Counted from the first letter of the stretch, positions 29,573 through 38,332 are shown. The stretch is DNA of 64,000 nt from Azonexaceae bacterium (GCA_009469665.1 SSTB01000238.1:1-64000), one strand, 5' to 3'. Notes: generated from the letters alone by a model not told the origin. Program-made: numbers and translations.

Positions 29573-30862
29573 ATGACTTACCAGTTCGACACCCTTTCCC
29601 TGCACGCCGGGCAGCAGCCCGACCCGCGCTACGGGGCGCGGGCTCAACCCATCTACCTGACCACCTCCTTCGTTTTCGGCGACGCCGACCAGGCGGCGGC
29701 CCTCTTCAACATGGAACGGGCAGGCCACGTCTATTCGCGCATCTCCAACCCCACCAACGCCGTGCTGGAAGAGCGCATCGCCGCCCTGGAAAACGGCGTC
29801 GGCGCCATTGCCGTGGCCTCGGGCCAGGCCGCCCTGCACCTCGCCATCACCACCCTGATGGGCGCCGGCGGCCACATCGTGGCGAGCCGCTCCCTCTACG
29901 GCGGCTCCCACAACCTGCTCGAATACACCCTGCCCCGCTTCGGCATCACCACCACTTTCGTCGATCCCCGCGACCTCGACGCCTGGCGCGCCGCCATCCG
30001 CCCGGAAACCCGGCTGCTTTTCGGCGAAACCCTGGGCAATCCGGGGCTGGACGTCCTCGACATTCCTCGCGTCTCGGCCCTGGCCCACGACCACGGCCTG
30101 CCCCTGCTGGTCGATTCGACCTTCACCACGCCCTACCTGCTGCGCCCCTTCGACCTCGGGGCCGACCTCGTCTTTCATTCCGCCACCAAGTTCCTGGGCG
30201 GGCACGGCGTGGTCATCGGAGGCCTGGTGGTCGATTCGGGCCGCTTCGACTGGGCGGCGGGGAACAAATTCCCCACCCTCAGCGAACCCTATGCCGGCTT
30301 CCATGGCATGAACTTCGCCGAAGAATCCACCGTCGCCGCCTTTCTACTGCGTGCCCGCCGCGAAGGCCTGCGGGATTTCGGCGCCTGCCTCTCGCCGATG
30401 TCGGCCTTCCATATCCTCCAGGGCATGGAAACCCTGCCCCTGCGCATGGCCCGCCACATCGACAACACCCGCCGGGTAGTGGCCCACCTGGCCGGCCAGG
30501 TGGGCGGCGCCGTCGAGGCCGTCGTCCACCCCGACCTGCCCGACCACCCCGACCACGAACTCGCCAAGATCCTCCTGCCCCGCGGCAGCAGTTCGGTATT
30601 CACCTTCAACCTGGCGGGGGGCCGGGCGGCGGGCCGCAAGTTCATCGAGGCGCTCAAGGTCTTTTCCCACCTGGCCAACGTCGGCGACGCCAAATCCCTG
30701 GTCATCCACCCCGCCTCGACCACCCATTTCCGCATGTCGGACCAGGCCCTGCGGGCGGCCGGCATCCACCCCGGCACCATCCGCCTCTCGGTGGGCCTCG
30801 AAGACGCCGGCGACCTCATCGAAGACATCAACCGCGGCCTCTACGCCGCCGCCAAGGCCTGA
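29573..30862 (+). CDS. metY: O-acylhomoserine sulfhydrylase
   Basis: A 429-residue PLP enzyme of the Cys/Met metabolism family (O-acetyl- or O-succinylhomoserine sulfhydrylase), making homocysteine from an acylhomoserine and sulfide. The N-terminus MTYQFDTLSLHAGQQPDPRYGARA and the PLP lysine in FHSATKFLGGHGVVIGG are diagnostic. The downstream hydrolase starts two bases after its stop, so metY, the hydrolase and the ClpX-like ATPase appear to form one operon. The acyl group preference cannot be read from sequence alone. Confidence 0.93.
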   Translation: MTYQFDTLSLHAGQQPDPRYGARAQPIYLTTSFVFGDADQAAALFNMERAGHVYSRISNPTNAVLEERIAALENGVGAIAVASGQAALHLAITTLMGAGGHIVASRSLYGGSHNLLEYTLPRFGITTTFVDPRDLDAWRAAIRPETRLLFGETLGNPGLDVLDIPRVSALAHDHGLPLLVDSTFTTPYLLRPFDLGADLVFHSATKFLGGHGVVIGGLVVDSGRFDWAAGNKFPTLSEPYAGFHGMNFAEESTVAAFLLRARREGLRDFGACLSPMSAFHILQGMETLPLRMARHIDNTRRVVAHLAGQVGGAVEAVVHPDLPDHPDHELAKILLPRGSSSVFTFNLAGGRAAGRKFIEALKVFSHLANVGDAKSLVIHPASTTHFRMSDQALRAAGIHPGTIRLSVGLEDAGDLIEDINRGLYAAAKA

Positions 30863-30864
30863 CC

Positions 30865-31668
30865 ATGGAAATCACCGTCAATAGCCACCCGACCTACGTC
30901 TATACCGGCGGCAAGAACCTCTCCCCCGCCGACCTCGCCGGCCAGCCGGCCGTGGTGTTCATCCACGGCGCCCAGCAGGATCATTCGTGCTGGAGCCTGC
31001 AGAGCCGCTGGTTCGCCCATCACGGCCGCTCGGTCATCGCCCCCGACCTGCCCGGCCACGGCCGCAGCGGCGGCGTGCCGCTGACCAGCGTCGAAGCCCT
31101 GGCCGACTGGATCGTCGCCCTCCTCGACGCCTTGGGCATCGCCCGCGCCACCCTGGTCGGCCACAGCATGGGTTCCCTCGTCGCCATGGAAACCGCCCTT
31201 GCCCATCCGACCCGGGTGGAGCGCGCCGCCCTCATCGGGACCGCCCTGCCCATGCCGGTTTCCGAACCCCTCCTCGACGCCGCCCAAAACAACGAAGCCA
31301 AGGCGGCGGCGATGATTAACGCCTTTTCCTATTCGCCGGAGGGCCAGATGGGGGGTAACACCGTTCCCGGATTGTGGCTCCTCGGCGTCAATCGACGCCT
31401 CATGGAACGCCAGAAACCCGGGGTGTTTCATACCGATCTCGCGGCCTGCAACGCCTACCTGCGGCCCCTCGCCAGCCTCGCCGGCATCGCGGCGCCGACC
31501 CTGGTGGTGTCCGGGGAACGGGACCGCATGACGGCGCCCAAGATGGCGCGGGAAATCGCCGCCACCATTCCCGGCGCCCGGCTGGCGAGCATCGCCGACA
31601 GCGGCCACGCCCTCATGGCCGAGCGTCCCGACGCCGTCCTCGACGCCCTGGCCGCCTTTATCCCCTGA
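30865..31668 (+). CDS. Alpha/beta hydrolase
   Basis: A 267-residue alpha/beta-fold hydrolase: oxyanion region VVFIHGAQQDHSCW, nucleophile elbow VGHSMGSLVAME, acid VSGERDRMT and catalytic His in IADSGHALMAERP. Substrate is unknown. It starts 2 bp after metY and is followed 13 bp later by the ClpX-like gene, so the three are likely one message. Confidence 0.9.
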   Translation: MEITVNSHPTYVYTGGKNLSPADLAGQPAVVFIHGAQQDHSCWSLQSRWFAHHGRSVIAPDLPGHGRSGGVPLTSVEALADWIVALLDALGIARATLVGHSMGSLVAMETALAHPTRVERAALIGTALPMPVSEPLLDAAQNNEAKAAAMINAFSYSPEGQMGGNTVPGLWLLGVNRRLMERQKPGVFHTDLAACNAYLRPLASLAGIAAPTLVVSGERDRMTAPKMAREIAATIPGARLASIADSGHALMAERPDAVLDALAAFIP

Positions 31669-31681
31669 CCTGGAACCTGCC

Positions 31682-32686
31682 ATGGACACACCCAGCGCCC
31701 TCGTCCGCCACCTCGACCAGTACGTCATCGGCCAGGACGACGCCAAGAAGACCATCGCCGTGGCCGTCCACACTCACTACCGCAAGGTGGACAAGGCGCA
31801 GCGGGACGGCGCCGACTTGACGAAAAGCAACGTATTGCTCATCGGCCCCACGGGCACCGGCAAGACGCTGCTCTGCGAAACCCTTTCCCGCCGGCTGGGG
31901 GTGCCCTTCGTCACGGCCAGCGCCACGTCGCTGGCCCAGACGCGCTTCGTCAACGACGAAATCGAGGCCATCCTGCAACGCCTGGTGGATAAGGCCCAGG
32001 GCGACATCGACCGGGCCGAGCGGGGCATCGTCTTCATCGACGAAATCGACAAATTGCGCAAAACCGGCGAGGCCGCCGGCGGGAGTTCGGGGGAAAGCGT
32101 CCAGCACGCCCTGCTCAAGATCATGGAGGGCGCCCCGGTCAAGCTGGCGGCGGGGCGGCACCTTAACACCGCCTCCATCCTCTTCATCTGCGGCGGCGCC
32201 TTCGTCGGACTCGACAACATCATGGCCCAGAGCCACGGCTTTGGCTTCATCGGGGCCGGCGGCGGCGACAGCCAGGCGATCCTCGACCGCCTCAACAGGC
32301 GGGTCAAGCCCACCGACCTCTTCGCCTTCGGCCTGATTCCCGAATTTACGGGCCGCCTGCCCATCGTCGCCAATTTCGGCAGCCTCGACCGGGCGGCCCT
32401 GGCCCGCATCCTCACCGAACCCCGGGACTCCCTGGCCAACCAGTTCCGCGACCTGCTCGCCGCAGCCGGCGTCGAGCTTGCCATCTACCCCCGGGTCTTC
32501 GAGCAGATCGCCGAGCTCGCCTTCGAATACAAGACCGGCGCCCGCAGCCTGCGGGGCGTTTTCGAAGAGATGATGACGCCTATCCTCTACGTCCTGCCCG
32601 ACCACCCGGAAATCGGCCGGGTCGAGATCGCCTCGCTGTTTTCGCCGCCCCGGCTGCTTCCCCGGGCGCAGCAGCCGGCAGGCTAG
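31682..32686 (+). CDS. ClpX-like AAA+ ATPase lacking zinc domain and canonical loops
   Basis: A 334-residue AAA+ protein clearly homologous to ClpX over the ATPase core ([13 protein letters not shown], Walker A GPTGTGKT at 55-62, Walker B VFIDEID at 117-123, TGARSLRG sensor-2 arginine region). Three ClpX features are missing: the N-terminal zinc-binding domain, the pore-1 GYVG loop (here RFVN at 88-91) and the IGF ClpP-binding loop (replaced by a glycine-rich segment). The RKH loop is also shortened to GRH. ATP hydrolysis should work, but ClpP docking and classical translocation are unlikely. It may remodel a specific partner. It is last in a metY operon and ends in a 4-base overlap with convergent bufC. 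Confidence 0.88.
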   Translation: MDTPSALVRHLDQYVIGQDDAKKTIAVAVHTHYRKVDKAQRDGADLTKSNVLLIGPTGTGKTLLCETLSRRLGVPFVTASATSLAQTRFVNDEIEAILQRLVDKAQGDIDRAERGIVFIDEIDKLRKTGEAAGGSSGESVQHALLKIMEGAPVKLAAGRHLNTASILFICGGAFVGLDNIMAQSHGFGFIGAGGGDSQAILDRLNRRVKPTDLFAFGLIPEFTGRLPIVANFGSLDRAALARILTEPRDSLANQFRDLLAAAGVELAIYPRVFEQIAELAFEYKTGARSLRGVFEEMMTPILYVLPDHPEIGRVEIASLFSPPRLLPRAQQPAG

Positions 32687-33471
32687 GCGGGGAGAACCAC
32701 CCGGGAGATCATCCCGTCGGCGATCCAGCGCTGGAGCCAGGGGCCGGCCATGGCGACGGTTTCCGGCTGGTCGTCGGCGAGCATTTCGCAGGCCTGGGCG
32801 AAGGAGGCGCCTTCGAGTAGCGCCATCAACACGAGGTGCTCGGCTTCTTCCAGCGAACGGAAGTGGCTCTGCAGTTCCTTGCGCCAGAAGACGTAGGCCA
32901 CCGGCCGTTCCAGACGCCGGGCCGGGGGCGGTACCGCCTCCCGGTCGAGGGCATGCCAGACTTCGACGACGTTCCAGTCGAAGACGGCGATATCGAGGCC
33001 GGGCTGAAAGGCGAATCCAGCGGTTTCCCAGTCTTTATCGGAAAGGAGTGCAAGTTCTTCCGGTAACAGCCGGGGGACGTCGGGGGCGTCGAAGGCGAGA
33101 TGGAGATTCCAGTCCATCCAGGCCAACTCGGCGGCCTCGGGATCGTCCGGGAGTTCCCAGGCGAGCAGGGCGGGGAAACCCTCGCCGTAATCCCGCAGGT
33201 TGCTCCGGGTCGACGGGTGGGATTCGATGTAGCGCCCGGCCAGGGTTGCGAATTCCTGGTCGCCGAGGTAGGCCCAGGTGCGCTCGAAAACCGTGCCCAG
33301 GGCCTCGTGCAGGCGGGCGCGGTAGGCGTTGTGGTAGATGTCGAGACGGCGCTCCCGGGGCAGGCCGAAACCGTCGGCCAGGAGAGGCAGGGCGGCCCGC
33401 TGGTCGTTGCCGGCGTCGAGGAAATACTCGGCGAGGGTCGCCTGGGTCTGGGCAAGACTTACGCCGCGCAT
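32683..33471 (-). CDS. bufC: Bufferin-system DUF2063 partner protein
   Basis: A 262-residue DUF2063/HvfC-type protein with the N-terminal helical domain ([46 protein letters not shown]) typical of the partner of DUF692 enzymes, which helps the MNIO enzyme bind its precursor. Its start overlaps the bufB stop by 13 bases and its stop overlaps the ClpX-like gene by four bases. It completes the bufA-bufB-bufC set of copper-protective RiPP operons described in proteobacteria. Confidence 0.85.
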   Translation of the reverse strand: MRGVSLAQTQATLAEYFLDAGNDQRAALPLLADGFGLPRERRLDIYHNAYRARLHEALGTVFERTWAYLGDQEFATLAGRYIESHPSTRSNLRDYGEGFPALLAWELPDDPEAAELAWMDWNLHLAFDAPDVPRLLPEELALLSDKDWETAGFAFQPGLDIAVFDWNVVEVWHALDREAVPPPARRLERPVAYVFWRKELQSHFRSLEEAEHLVLMALLEGASFAQACEMLADDQPETVAMAGPWLQRWIADGMISRVVLPA

Positions 33472-34352
33472 AGCTGCACCTCGTCGCCAATGAATTGTCT
33501 GAGCCCTTCGGCGGCCACGGCGCGAACCCGATCGAGTTCGGCGATCAGTTCGGCAAGCGGCGGTATCTTGTCGTCGCGTTCGATCATGGTGCTGACCGGC
33601 CCCAGGCAGCGGCAGGCGTAGCGGTAGAGATCGAAGACCGGATCGGCGATGGGAGCATCGTGGGTGTCGATGATGAAATCGCCGAGGTTGGAATGGCCGG
33701 CCAGGTGAATCTGCTGCACCCGCTGGACGGGAACCCCGTCGATGAAGCGGCGGGGGTCGAAGCCGTGGTTCACGCTGCTCACGTAAATATTGTTGATATC
33801 GAGGAGCAGGAGGCAATCGGCCTCGTCGGCGATGGCCGAAACGAATTCCCACTCGCTCATGGTCGAAGCGGCGTAGCTGATGTAGCTCGACACGTTTTCG
33901 ATGACGAACCGGCGCTCCAGGGTTTCCTGCACCTGGCGGATGCGGCCGGCGACGTGGCGGATCGTCTCTTCGGTATAGGGCAACGGGTAGAGGTCGTGCA
34001 GATTGACGCCATGGACGCCCGTCCAGCACAGGTGATCCGATATCCACAGGGGTTCGACGCGGTCGGCAAAGGCCTTGAGCCGTGCCAGATGATCGGTGTC
34101 GAGGGGTTGCACCGAACCCAGGGACATCGACACCCCGTGCATCACCAGCGGATAGTCGCGACGGATGGCATCGAGCATGGCCAGGGGCTTGCCGCCCTGG
34201 ATCATGTAATTCTCGGAAATGATCTCAAGCCAATCGACGGCCCGGGGGGCGGCGAGAAAATCGGCATAATGGGCCGGCCGCAATCCCAGGCCGTAACCGA
34301 TGAAGGGAACGCGCTTGTCGGGGGGGAGCGTGAAATCGTCGGGTGTCGTCAT
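33459..34352 (-). CDS. bufB: MNIO-family (DUF692) peptide-modifying enzyme
   Basis: A 297-residue multinuclear non-haem iron oxidative enzyme with a TIM-barrel fold. Family metal-ligand blocks are visible: [38 protein letters not shown] and DTHDAP. In bufferin systems the MNIO enzyme oxidatively modifies precursor cysteines to thiooxazole-type rings that bind copper. It follows the precursor gene after a hairpin and overlaps bufC, so the operon reads bufA-bufB-bufC. The modification on this precise peptide is inferred by analogy. Confidence 0.9.
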   Translation of the reverse strand: MTTPDDFTLPPDKRVPFIGYGLGLRPAHYADFLAAPRAVDWLEIISENYMIQGGKPLAMLDAIRRDYPLVMHGVSMSLGSVQPLDTDHLARLKAFADRVEPLWISDHLCWTGVHGVNLHDLYPLPYTEETIRHVAGRIRQVQETLERRFVIENVSSYISYAASTMSEWEFVSAIADEADCLLLLDINNIYVSSVNHGFDPRRFIDGVPVQRVQQIHLAGHSNLGDFIIDTHDAPIADPVFDLYRYACRCLGPVSTMIERDDKIPPLAELIAELDRVRAVAAEGLRQFIGDEVQLCAA

Positions 34353-34379
34353 GGTCCTGAGAAAACGAGGTCTCGCAGT

Positions 34380-34405
34380 GGGGGCACCTGTACGAGCGTG
34401 CCCCC
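34380..34405 (-). promoter_or_regulatory. Intra-operon hairpin between bufA and bufB
   Basis: GGGGGCAC (34380-34387) and GTGCCCCC (34398-34405) form a perfect 8-bp GC stem with a 10-base loop in the bufA-bufB gap. There is no T run, so it may partly terminate or stabilise the upstream message, giving more precursor than enzyme, a frequent pattern in RiPP operons. Confidence 0.5.
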
Positions 34406-34419
34406 GGCCCTGCGGAGAA

Positions 34420-34704
34420 TTACTTGATGTCGGAGATGGTGCCGTTGGCCGCCAGGCACTCGCCCGCCTTCATGCCCTTGAAGCCATGGCCCTTGCAGGC
34501 GTTCTGGCCCTTGCAGGCGTGTTCGGCGGTCTTGCAGTCGGACTGGCCCTTGCAGGAGTGGATGCCGTAGCAGTGGACCTTGTCGCTGGCGGCGATGGCC
34601 TTGCCCGACGAACCGGCCGGCAGATCGGCGCCAACGGCCAGGGAAGAAGCGGCGAAAGCGGCGGCCATGGCGGCCAGGCGGGCACCGGTGATAGTCTTGG
34701 ACAT
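34420..34704 (-). CDS. bufA: Bufferin-type cysteine-rich RiPP precursor
   Basis: A 94-residue precursor with a signal peptide (residues 1-26, ending SSLAVGA) and six cysteines at 45, 51, 57, 64, 70 and 83. The repeated core [21 protein letters not shown] segment with [11 protein letters not shown] matches the BufA2 class of bufferins, in which an MNIO enzyme modifies cysteines so the exported peptide chelates copper. The ribosome site is a clear AAAGGAAACC. It is followed by bufB and bufC. The role in copper protection is known for the family and inferred here. Confidence 0.88.
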   Translation of the reverse strand: MSKTITGARLAAMAAAFAASSLAVGADLPAGSSGKAIAASDKVHCYGIHSCKGQSDCKTAEHACKGQNACKGHGFKGMKAGECLAANGTISDIK

Positions 34705-34896
34705 TTTGGTTTCCTTTATCTCTATAAGGGTTGGTTGTGCTTCGATTTGGCTAAGCGCCGGTCAGTGCCATGCAAACACTGCCTGGCTGAACAGTAGTCG
34801 GCGGTGCCGGCCGTTCCTTACAGAAAAAATGGAAAAATTTTATTGCCCGCTGACGATCCCCGCCGGCCAAGGCTTTTCACCAGACAAGGACCGTCC

Positions 34897-35868
34897 ATGA
34901 CCATCCGGCAAACCTTTTCCCGACCTAATGCCTTGATTGCCTTGCTCTGCCTGGCCTTCGGCCAGACCGCCCTGGCCGCTCCCCCGGGGGCGCAAAGCTG
35001 CGGCAGCCAACCCCTGGCGCTCCAGATCCTCGGTTCCGGCGGGCCGGAAGCCACCGACCGGGCCGGGCCGGCCTACCTCCTGTGGATGGACGGCAAGGCC
35101 CGCCTGCTCATCGACGCCGGCCCCGGCGCCCGCCTGCGCCTGGGCGAGGCCGGCGGGCGCATGGAAGACCTCGAGGCGATTTTCCTCACCCACCTCCACG
35201 CCGACCACGCCAACGATCTCCCGGCCCTGGTCAAGGCCGCCTACTTCACCCCGCGCAGCCGCCGCCTCGATATCGTCGGCCCCGGCGGCAACGCCGCCAT
35301 GCCAGGCACCCGCCGCTGGCTGGCCACCCTCTTCGGGCCGGAGGGCTACCGCTATCTGGCCGGCCACCTGGCCCACGACCACGGCGAGGACTTTCCCCTG
35401 CGGGGCATCAATGTGGACCCGGCCAACCCCAAGGTGCGAGAAGTCTGGCGCAGCGGCGACCTCGTGGTGCGGGCGGCGGCCGTCCCCCACGGCCCCATCC
35501 CGGCCCTGGCCTACCGCGTCGAAGGACCGGGTTTCGTCGTCGCGGTCAGCGGCGACACTTCCGGGGACGGCCCCGGGCAAGCCGCCCTGGAACAACTGGC
35601 GGCCGGCGCCACCGTCTTCATCGCCCACCACGCCATCCCGGAAAGCGCCGGTCCCGCCGCCCGGCGCCTCCATATGGCGCCGTCGCGCCTGGGCGCCATC
35701 GCCGGCGCCGCCCGGCCGGCCGAACTGGTGCTGAGCCACCGCATGACCCGCACCCTGGGGCAGGAAAACGAAACCGGCGCACTAATCCGCAAGGCCTATA
35801 CCGGCCCCCTGCGCTTTGCCGAAGACCTCGACTGCCTGCCCCTCGGCCCTTCGCCCCGCCGGCCGTGA
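34897..35868 (+). CDS. Secreted MBL-fold metallo-hydrolase
   Basis: A 323-residue metallo-beta-lactamase-fold hydrolase with a signal peptide (MTIRQTFSRPNALIALLCLAFGQTALA). The Zn motif THLHADHANDLPAL, the later VSGDTSGDGPGQ and SHRMTRTLG match the family; AVPHGPIPALAYRVE resembles the ribonuclease Z/arylsulfatase-like branch. The ATG at 34897 follows AAGGACCGTCC. Substrate is unknown; a periplasmic hydrolase is the cautious call. Confidence 0.85.
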   Translation: MTIRQTFSRPNALIALLCLAFGQTALAAPPGAQSCGSQPLALQILGSGGPEATDRAGPAYLLWMDGKARLLIDAGPGARLRLGEAGGRMEDLEAIFLTHLHADHANDLPALVKAAYFTPRSRRLDIVGPGGNAAMPGTRRWLATLFGPEGYRYLAGHLAHDHGEDFPLRGINVDPANPKVREVWRSGDLVVRAAAVPHGPIPALAYRVEGPGFVVAVSGDTSGDGPGQAALEQLAAGATVFIAHHAIPESAGPAARRLHMAPSRLGAIAGAARPAELVLSHRMTRTLGQENETGALIRKAYTGPLRFAEDLDCLPLGPSPRRP

Positions 35869-35895
35869 GCACCGGGATCAAACGGGGCCGCCTTT

Positions 35896-35997
35896 TACCA
35901 ATTCGCTTTCAAATTGAGGCGCGAACACAAGCCGAAGACCGTGCTGTAGCACGGCAAAGCAAAGTCGACAAAAGATCGGTTTGAAGGCGAATCGGTA
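35896..35997 (+). repeat. Intergenic ~100-bp palindromic repeat, copy 2
   Basis: Begins TACCAATTCGCTTTCAAA 27 bp after the MBL gene and ends GGCGAATCGGTA, a terminal inverted repeat. The centre has CCGTGCTGTAGCACGG, a perfect stem of 7 bp with a 2-base loop. It matches copy 1 in the same orientation and the reverse complement of copy 3. Confidence 0.88.
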
Positions 35998-36078
35998 TTA
36001 GGGCGGTGCGCCGCCGTCCTTAGCCGGAAGCACTCGCCCCACCGGGGAAGCGTGCCGCCGGCCGGCCGCGGACTTTGC

Positions 36079-36552
36079 CTAGCGGCAGGTCGCCTTGCAG
36101 CTGGCGCCTTCGCCGGCGCAGGCGCCGGAACCCTGGACACTGCATTCGGCCCGGGTCCGGTGGGTAAAGCTGAGGTTGCCACCGTAGGCGCAGACCAGGC
36201 GGGTGACGCCGCCCTGCTTGGCCAACTTCATCGACTGGGCCGTAGCCGCCCGGAGGCTGGCCGCCGGCAGGTCGCAGGAGACGTAGCCGCTGAATTCGCC
36301 GTCGGCCGATTCCCACAGGGCGATGTTCTTGAGCTTGCGGTAGTTCTCGAATTCGGCGCAAACCTCGGCTTCCTTGCCGTAGAGCCGGTTGTTGTCGCCG
36401 CAATATCCCTTGTAGGTGTAGCTCAATTCTTCGTCGGTGGGGCACGGGGCGACCTGGACGGCGGTGGCGAGGTCCGGGCAGACGAGTTCGGCGGCCAGAC
36501 CGTTGAGGCTGGCGGCCAGAAGGGCGAATAGGGCAAAGGCACGGCGGGACAT
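36079..36552 (-). CDS. Secreted cysteine-rich hypothetical protein
   Basis: A 157-residue protein with a signal peptide (MSRRAFALFALLAASLNGLAA) and ten cysteines in the mature part, including a C-terminal cluster (CSVQGSGACAGEGASCKATC). Such a pattern suggests disulfide-stabilised periplasmic or extracellular folding. The ATG at 36552 is chosen for the signal peptide; no Shine-Dalgarno is outstanding. No family is recognised. The neighbours (MBL enzyme, slyX) do not indicate a role. Confidence 0.7.
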   Translation of the reverse strand: MSRRAFALFALLAASLNGLAAELVCPDLATAVQVAPCPTDEELSYTYKGYCGDNNRLYGKEAEVCAEFENYRKLKNIALWESADGEFSGYVSCDLPAASLRAATAQSMKLAKQGGVTRLVCAYGGNLSFTHRTRAECSVQGSGACAGEGASCKATCR

Positions 36553-36740
36553 GGGCGATTCTCCAATTCGATCAGGGGTGGCGCGGACACGCTCCGGGGG
36601 GCGGCGCGGCGCATTGTGCCCGCCGCCGCACCGGCGCGCCAGCGGCCAGATCAAAATTGACGCGGCGAGCCGCCCAGCGACAGCGGACACTTTGCGCCAT
36701 AATGCCGCCTCGCCCACCGCCCCCGCCGGAAAAAAACATC

Positions 36741-36941
36741 GTGGATTCCCGCCTCACCGAACTCGAAGTCAAGATCACCTACGCGGAAGACCAGATCGAC
36801 GAATTGAACCGCACGGTTTTTCGCCAGCAGCAGCAAATCGATGCGCTCGTCGCGGCCGTCGAATCCCTGCGCCAGCACCTGCAAACCGCCCACCCCGCCG
36901 AAGCCCGCAACCTGCGGGATGACATTCCGCCCCACTATTGA
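36741..36941 (+). CDS. slyX: SlyX family protein
   Basis: A 66-residue coiled-coil protein of the SlyX family (MDSRLTELEVKITYAEDQIDELNRTVFRQQQQID...), with the conserved PPHY tail (IPPHY). The GTG at 36741 fits the family length and start; an ATG at 36702 would add a proline-rich extension. SlyX function is unclear. Its end overlaps the convergent DUF2917 gene by 7 bp. Confidence 0.8.
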   Translation: MDSRLTELEVKITYAEDQIDELNRTVFRQQQQIDALVAAVESLRQHLQTAHPAEARNLRDDIPPHY

Positions 36942-37294
36942 GGTGGGAGGGCCGAGCCGGACGGCCCGCCTGCGGCGATTGCCCGGCCCGGCGCCGCGTC
37001 GCGCCCCAACCAGCCGGCCAGGCGCCGCCACAAAGAAGTGCGGGCCGGAGCGATGACCAGCAGTTCGGCGCCAGCCAGGGCGAGCACCTCGATCCCGCCG
37101 GCACATTCGATGACCCGCGCCGTCTCGCAGTCGAGCACCGCTTCCGGTACCAGCAGATGCTCCGCCGGCCAGGCCGGGGGCAGGCGCAGGCGGACCCGGC
37201 CGCGGACCACGAAGAGGGTGGTTCTCCGCGCCAGCGGCAAAACCCGGCCCGCGCCGCGGCCCAGAACGAGGCGGGTGGTAATCGTGTTTTCCAT
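36935..37294 (-). CDS. DUF2917-like small protein
   Basis: A 119-residue protein with a cupin-like small beta-barrel (VLPLARRTTLFVVRGRVRLRLPPAWPAEHLLVPEAVLDCETARVIECAGGIEVLAL), matching the DUF2917 pattern by eye. A C-terminal basic segment (RTSLWRRLAGWLGR) may be amphipathic. The function is unknown. It overlaps slyX by 7 bp at its end. The identification as DUF2917 needs a profile search and is moderate. Confidence 0.6.
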   Translation of the reverse strand: MENTITTRLVLGRGAGRVLPLARRTTLFVVRGRVRLRLPPAWPAEHLLVPEAVLDCETARVIECAGGIEVLALAGAELLVIAPARTSLWRRLAGWLGRDAAPGRAIAAGGPSGSALPPQ

Positions 37295-37893
37295 GTCGTT
37301 TCTCCGTGGCCCGAGGGTGGACGTAAAGCCATCGTAGCCGGGACCGCCCCGGGGAAACAGCCACAGAAAGCGTCGATCTGCTGCGTAACAGTTCGGCAAA
37401 AAGCCAATCTGTAATGGTCCAACCGGCGGTGAACTGTCGCTGCCCGCCCCTCGGCCAATCGGCGACAATCGGCCATGACTCCCCTGCCCCGCCACCGCCG
37501 CCTGACCGACCGCTACCGCGCCGCCATCGCCGGCGGCACCCTCCTCGCCCCCGGCCCGCTGTTCTCCGATTCCCCGCCTTTCGACAGCCACGGCCGCCTC
37601 AACTGTGGTGTCCCTACACTCCGTAAATCGACGCCGTGTCGAAGCTATCGGGCCAAACCATCGGCGCCGCGGCAGAGAAAACCCAGGGACCGTGCTCCTA
37701 AAGGCCGCGCCCTTGGCGTGGGCATCCCACGGCACGCCCGCCGCCGCAACGCCGGCTTGCTCCGCCACATGGGCAGACCCCTTGCCGCAACCATGCCAAG
37801 GGCGTAACCTCGGCATCACCTCACTCGCCCCGGGCGGCCCGTGGTGAAGGGAAGAAGCGGTCGTGGTCTGGAACCTATTACGAGACACTCGGA
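37295..37893. other. 600-bp stretch without a confident gene
   Basis: The only notable frame is 37475-37807 (+), 110 residues starting MTPLPRHRRLTDRYRAAIAG; its first ~45 residues look protein-like, then the arginine-rich rest looks like an out-of-frame shadow, so it may be the 5' remnant of a disrupted gene. A 10-bp inverted repeat CGCCCTTGGC (37708-37717) with GCCAAGGGCG (37795-37804) is present. From about 37610 rightward the sequence leads into a less GC-rich stretch. Confidence 0.4.
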
Positions 37894-38295
37894 ATGCCTC
37901 AGCGACTTAAGCTCGGCCTCGCAATCTTCGGTCTTCTCATTGTCGGTGCTACCGGATATTGGCTCGGCGTCGATCACGTCAAAGACGCCTATGGCGAGCA
38001 TTTCGTGTCCGAAGCGTTTACTCGCGAGTATCACGAGGCGAGTCACGATCTAGGCATTCTTCGTCTGCTCGGCGCGAACGAAACCGAGACCGCTTATCAA
38101 GTGGCACAGCACCGCTACTTTAGTCGCCTGATGTTTGCCGCCGAAATCGCTGCCAAATCCTCAAACCAAAATTTGCAGCAAATGCTCCAAACGAGATTAT
38201 TCGAAGCCCGAGAGTTTCAGAATGCTCACCCCTACCAATTCCCAACCGAAAACGATCAAAAAAAATGGGCGGCGCTCCTTGAGCTTCTGCGGTGA
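37894..38295 (+). CDS. Membrane-anchored hypothetical protein, foreign-looking composition
   Basis: A 133-residue protein with one N-terminal helix (LGLAIFGLLIVGATGYWLGV) and a soluble helical rest rich in Gln, Asn and Glu, probably periplasmic. Its codon use and composition are clearly less GC-rich than the surroundings (for instance ATTCGT, AAACGAGATTATTC, AAAAAATGG), pointing to recent acquisition. No family is recognised. It is 37 bp before the downstream hydrolase; ribosome sites are weak for both. Confidence 0.65.
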   Translation: MPQRLKLGLAIFGLLIVGATGYWLGVDHVKDAYGEHFVSEAFTREYHEASHDLGILRLLGANETETAYQVAQHRYFSRLMFAAEIAAKSSNQNLQQMLQTRLFEAREFQNAHPYQFPTENDQKKWAALLELLR

Positions 38296-38332
38296 AATCT
38301 ACTGAACCGAATCAAACCCTCCGGTGTAAGCC

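Noticed and set aside
30865..31668. Reading the metY-neighbour hydrolase as homoserine O-acetyltransferase
   Set aside because: The protein is only 267 residues and lacks the GGSMGG-type elbow and length (about 370) of that family.
37475..37807. A full gene of 110 residues
   Set aside because: Only its first part looks protein-like; the rest is an Arg-rich shadow without a family, so it is described as a possible remnant instead.
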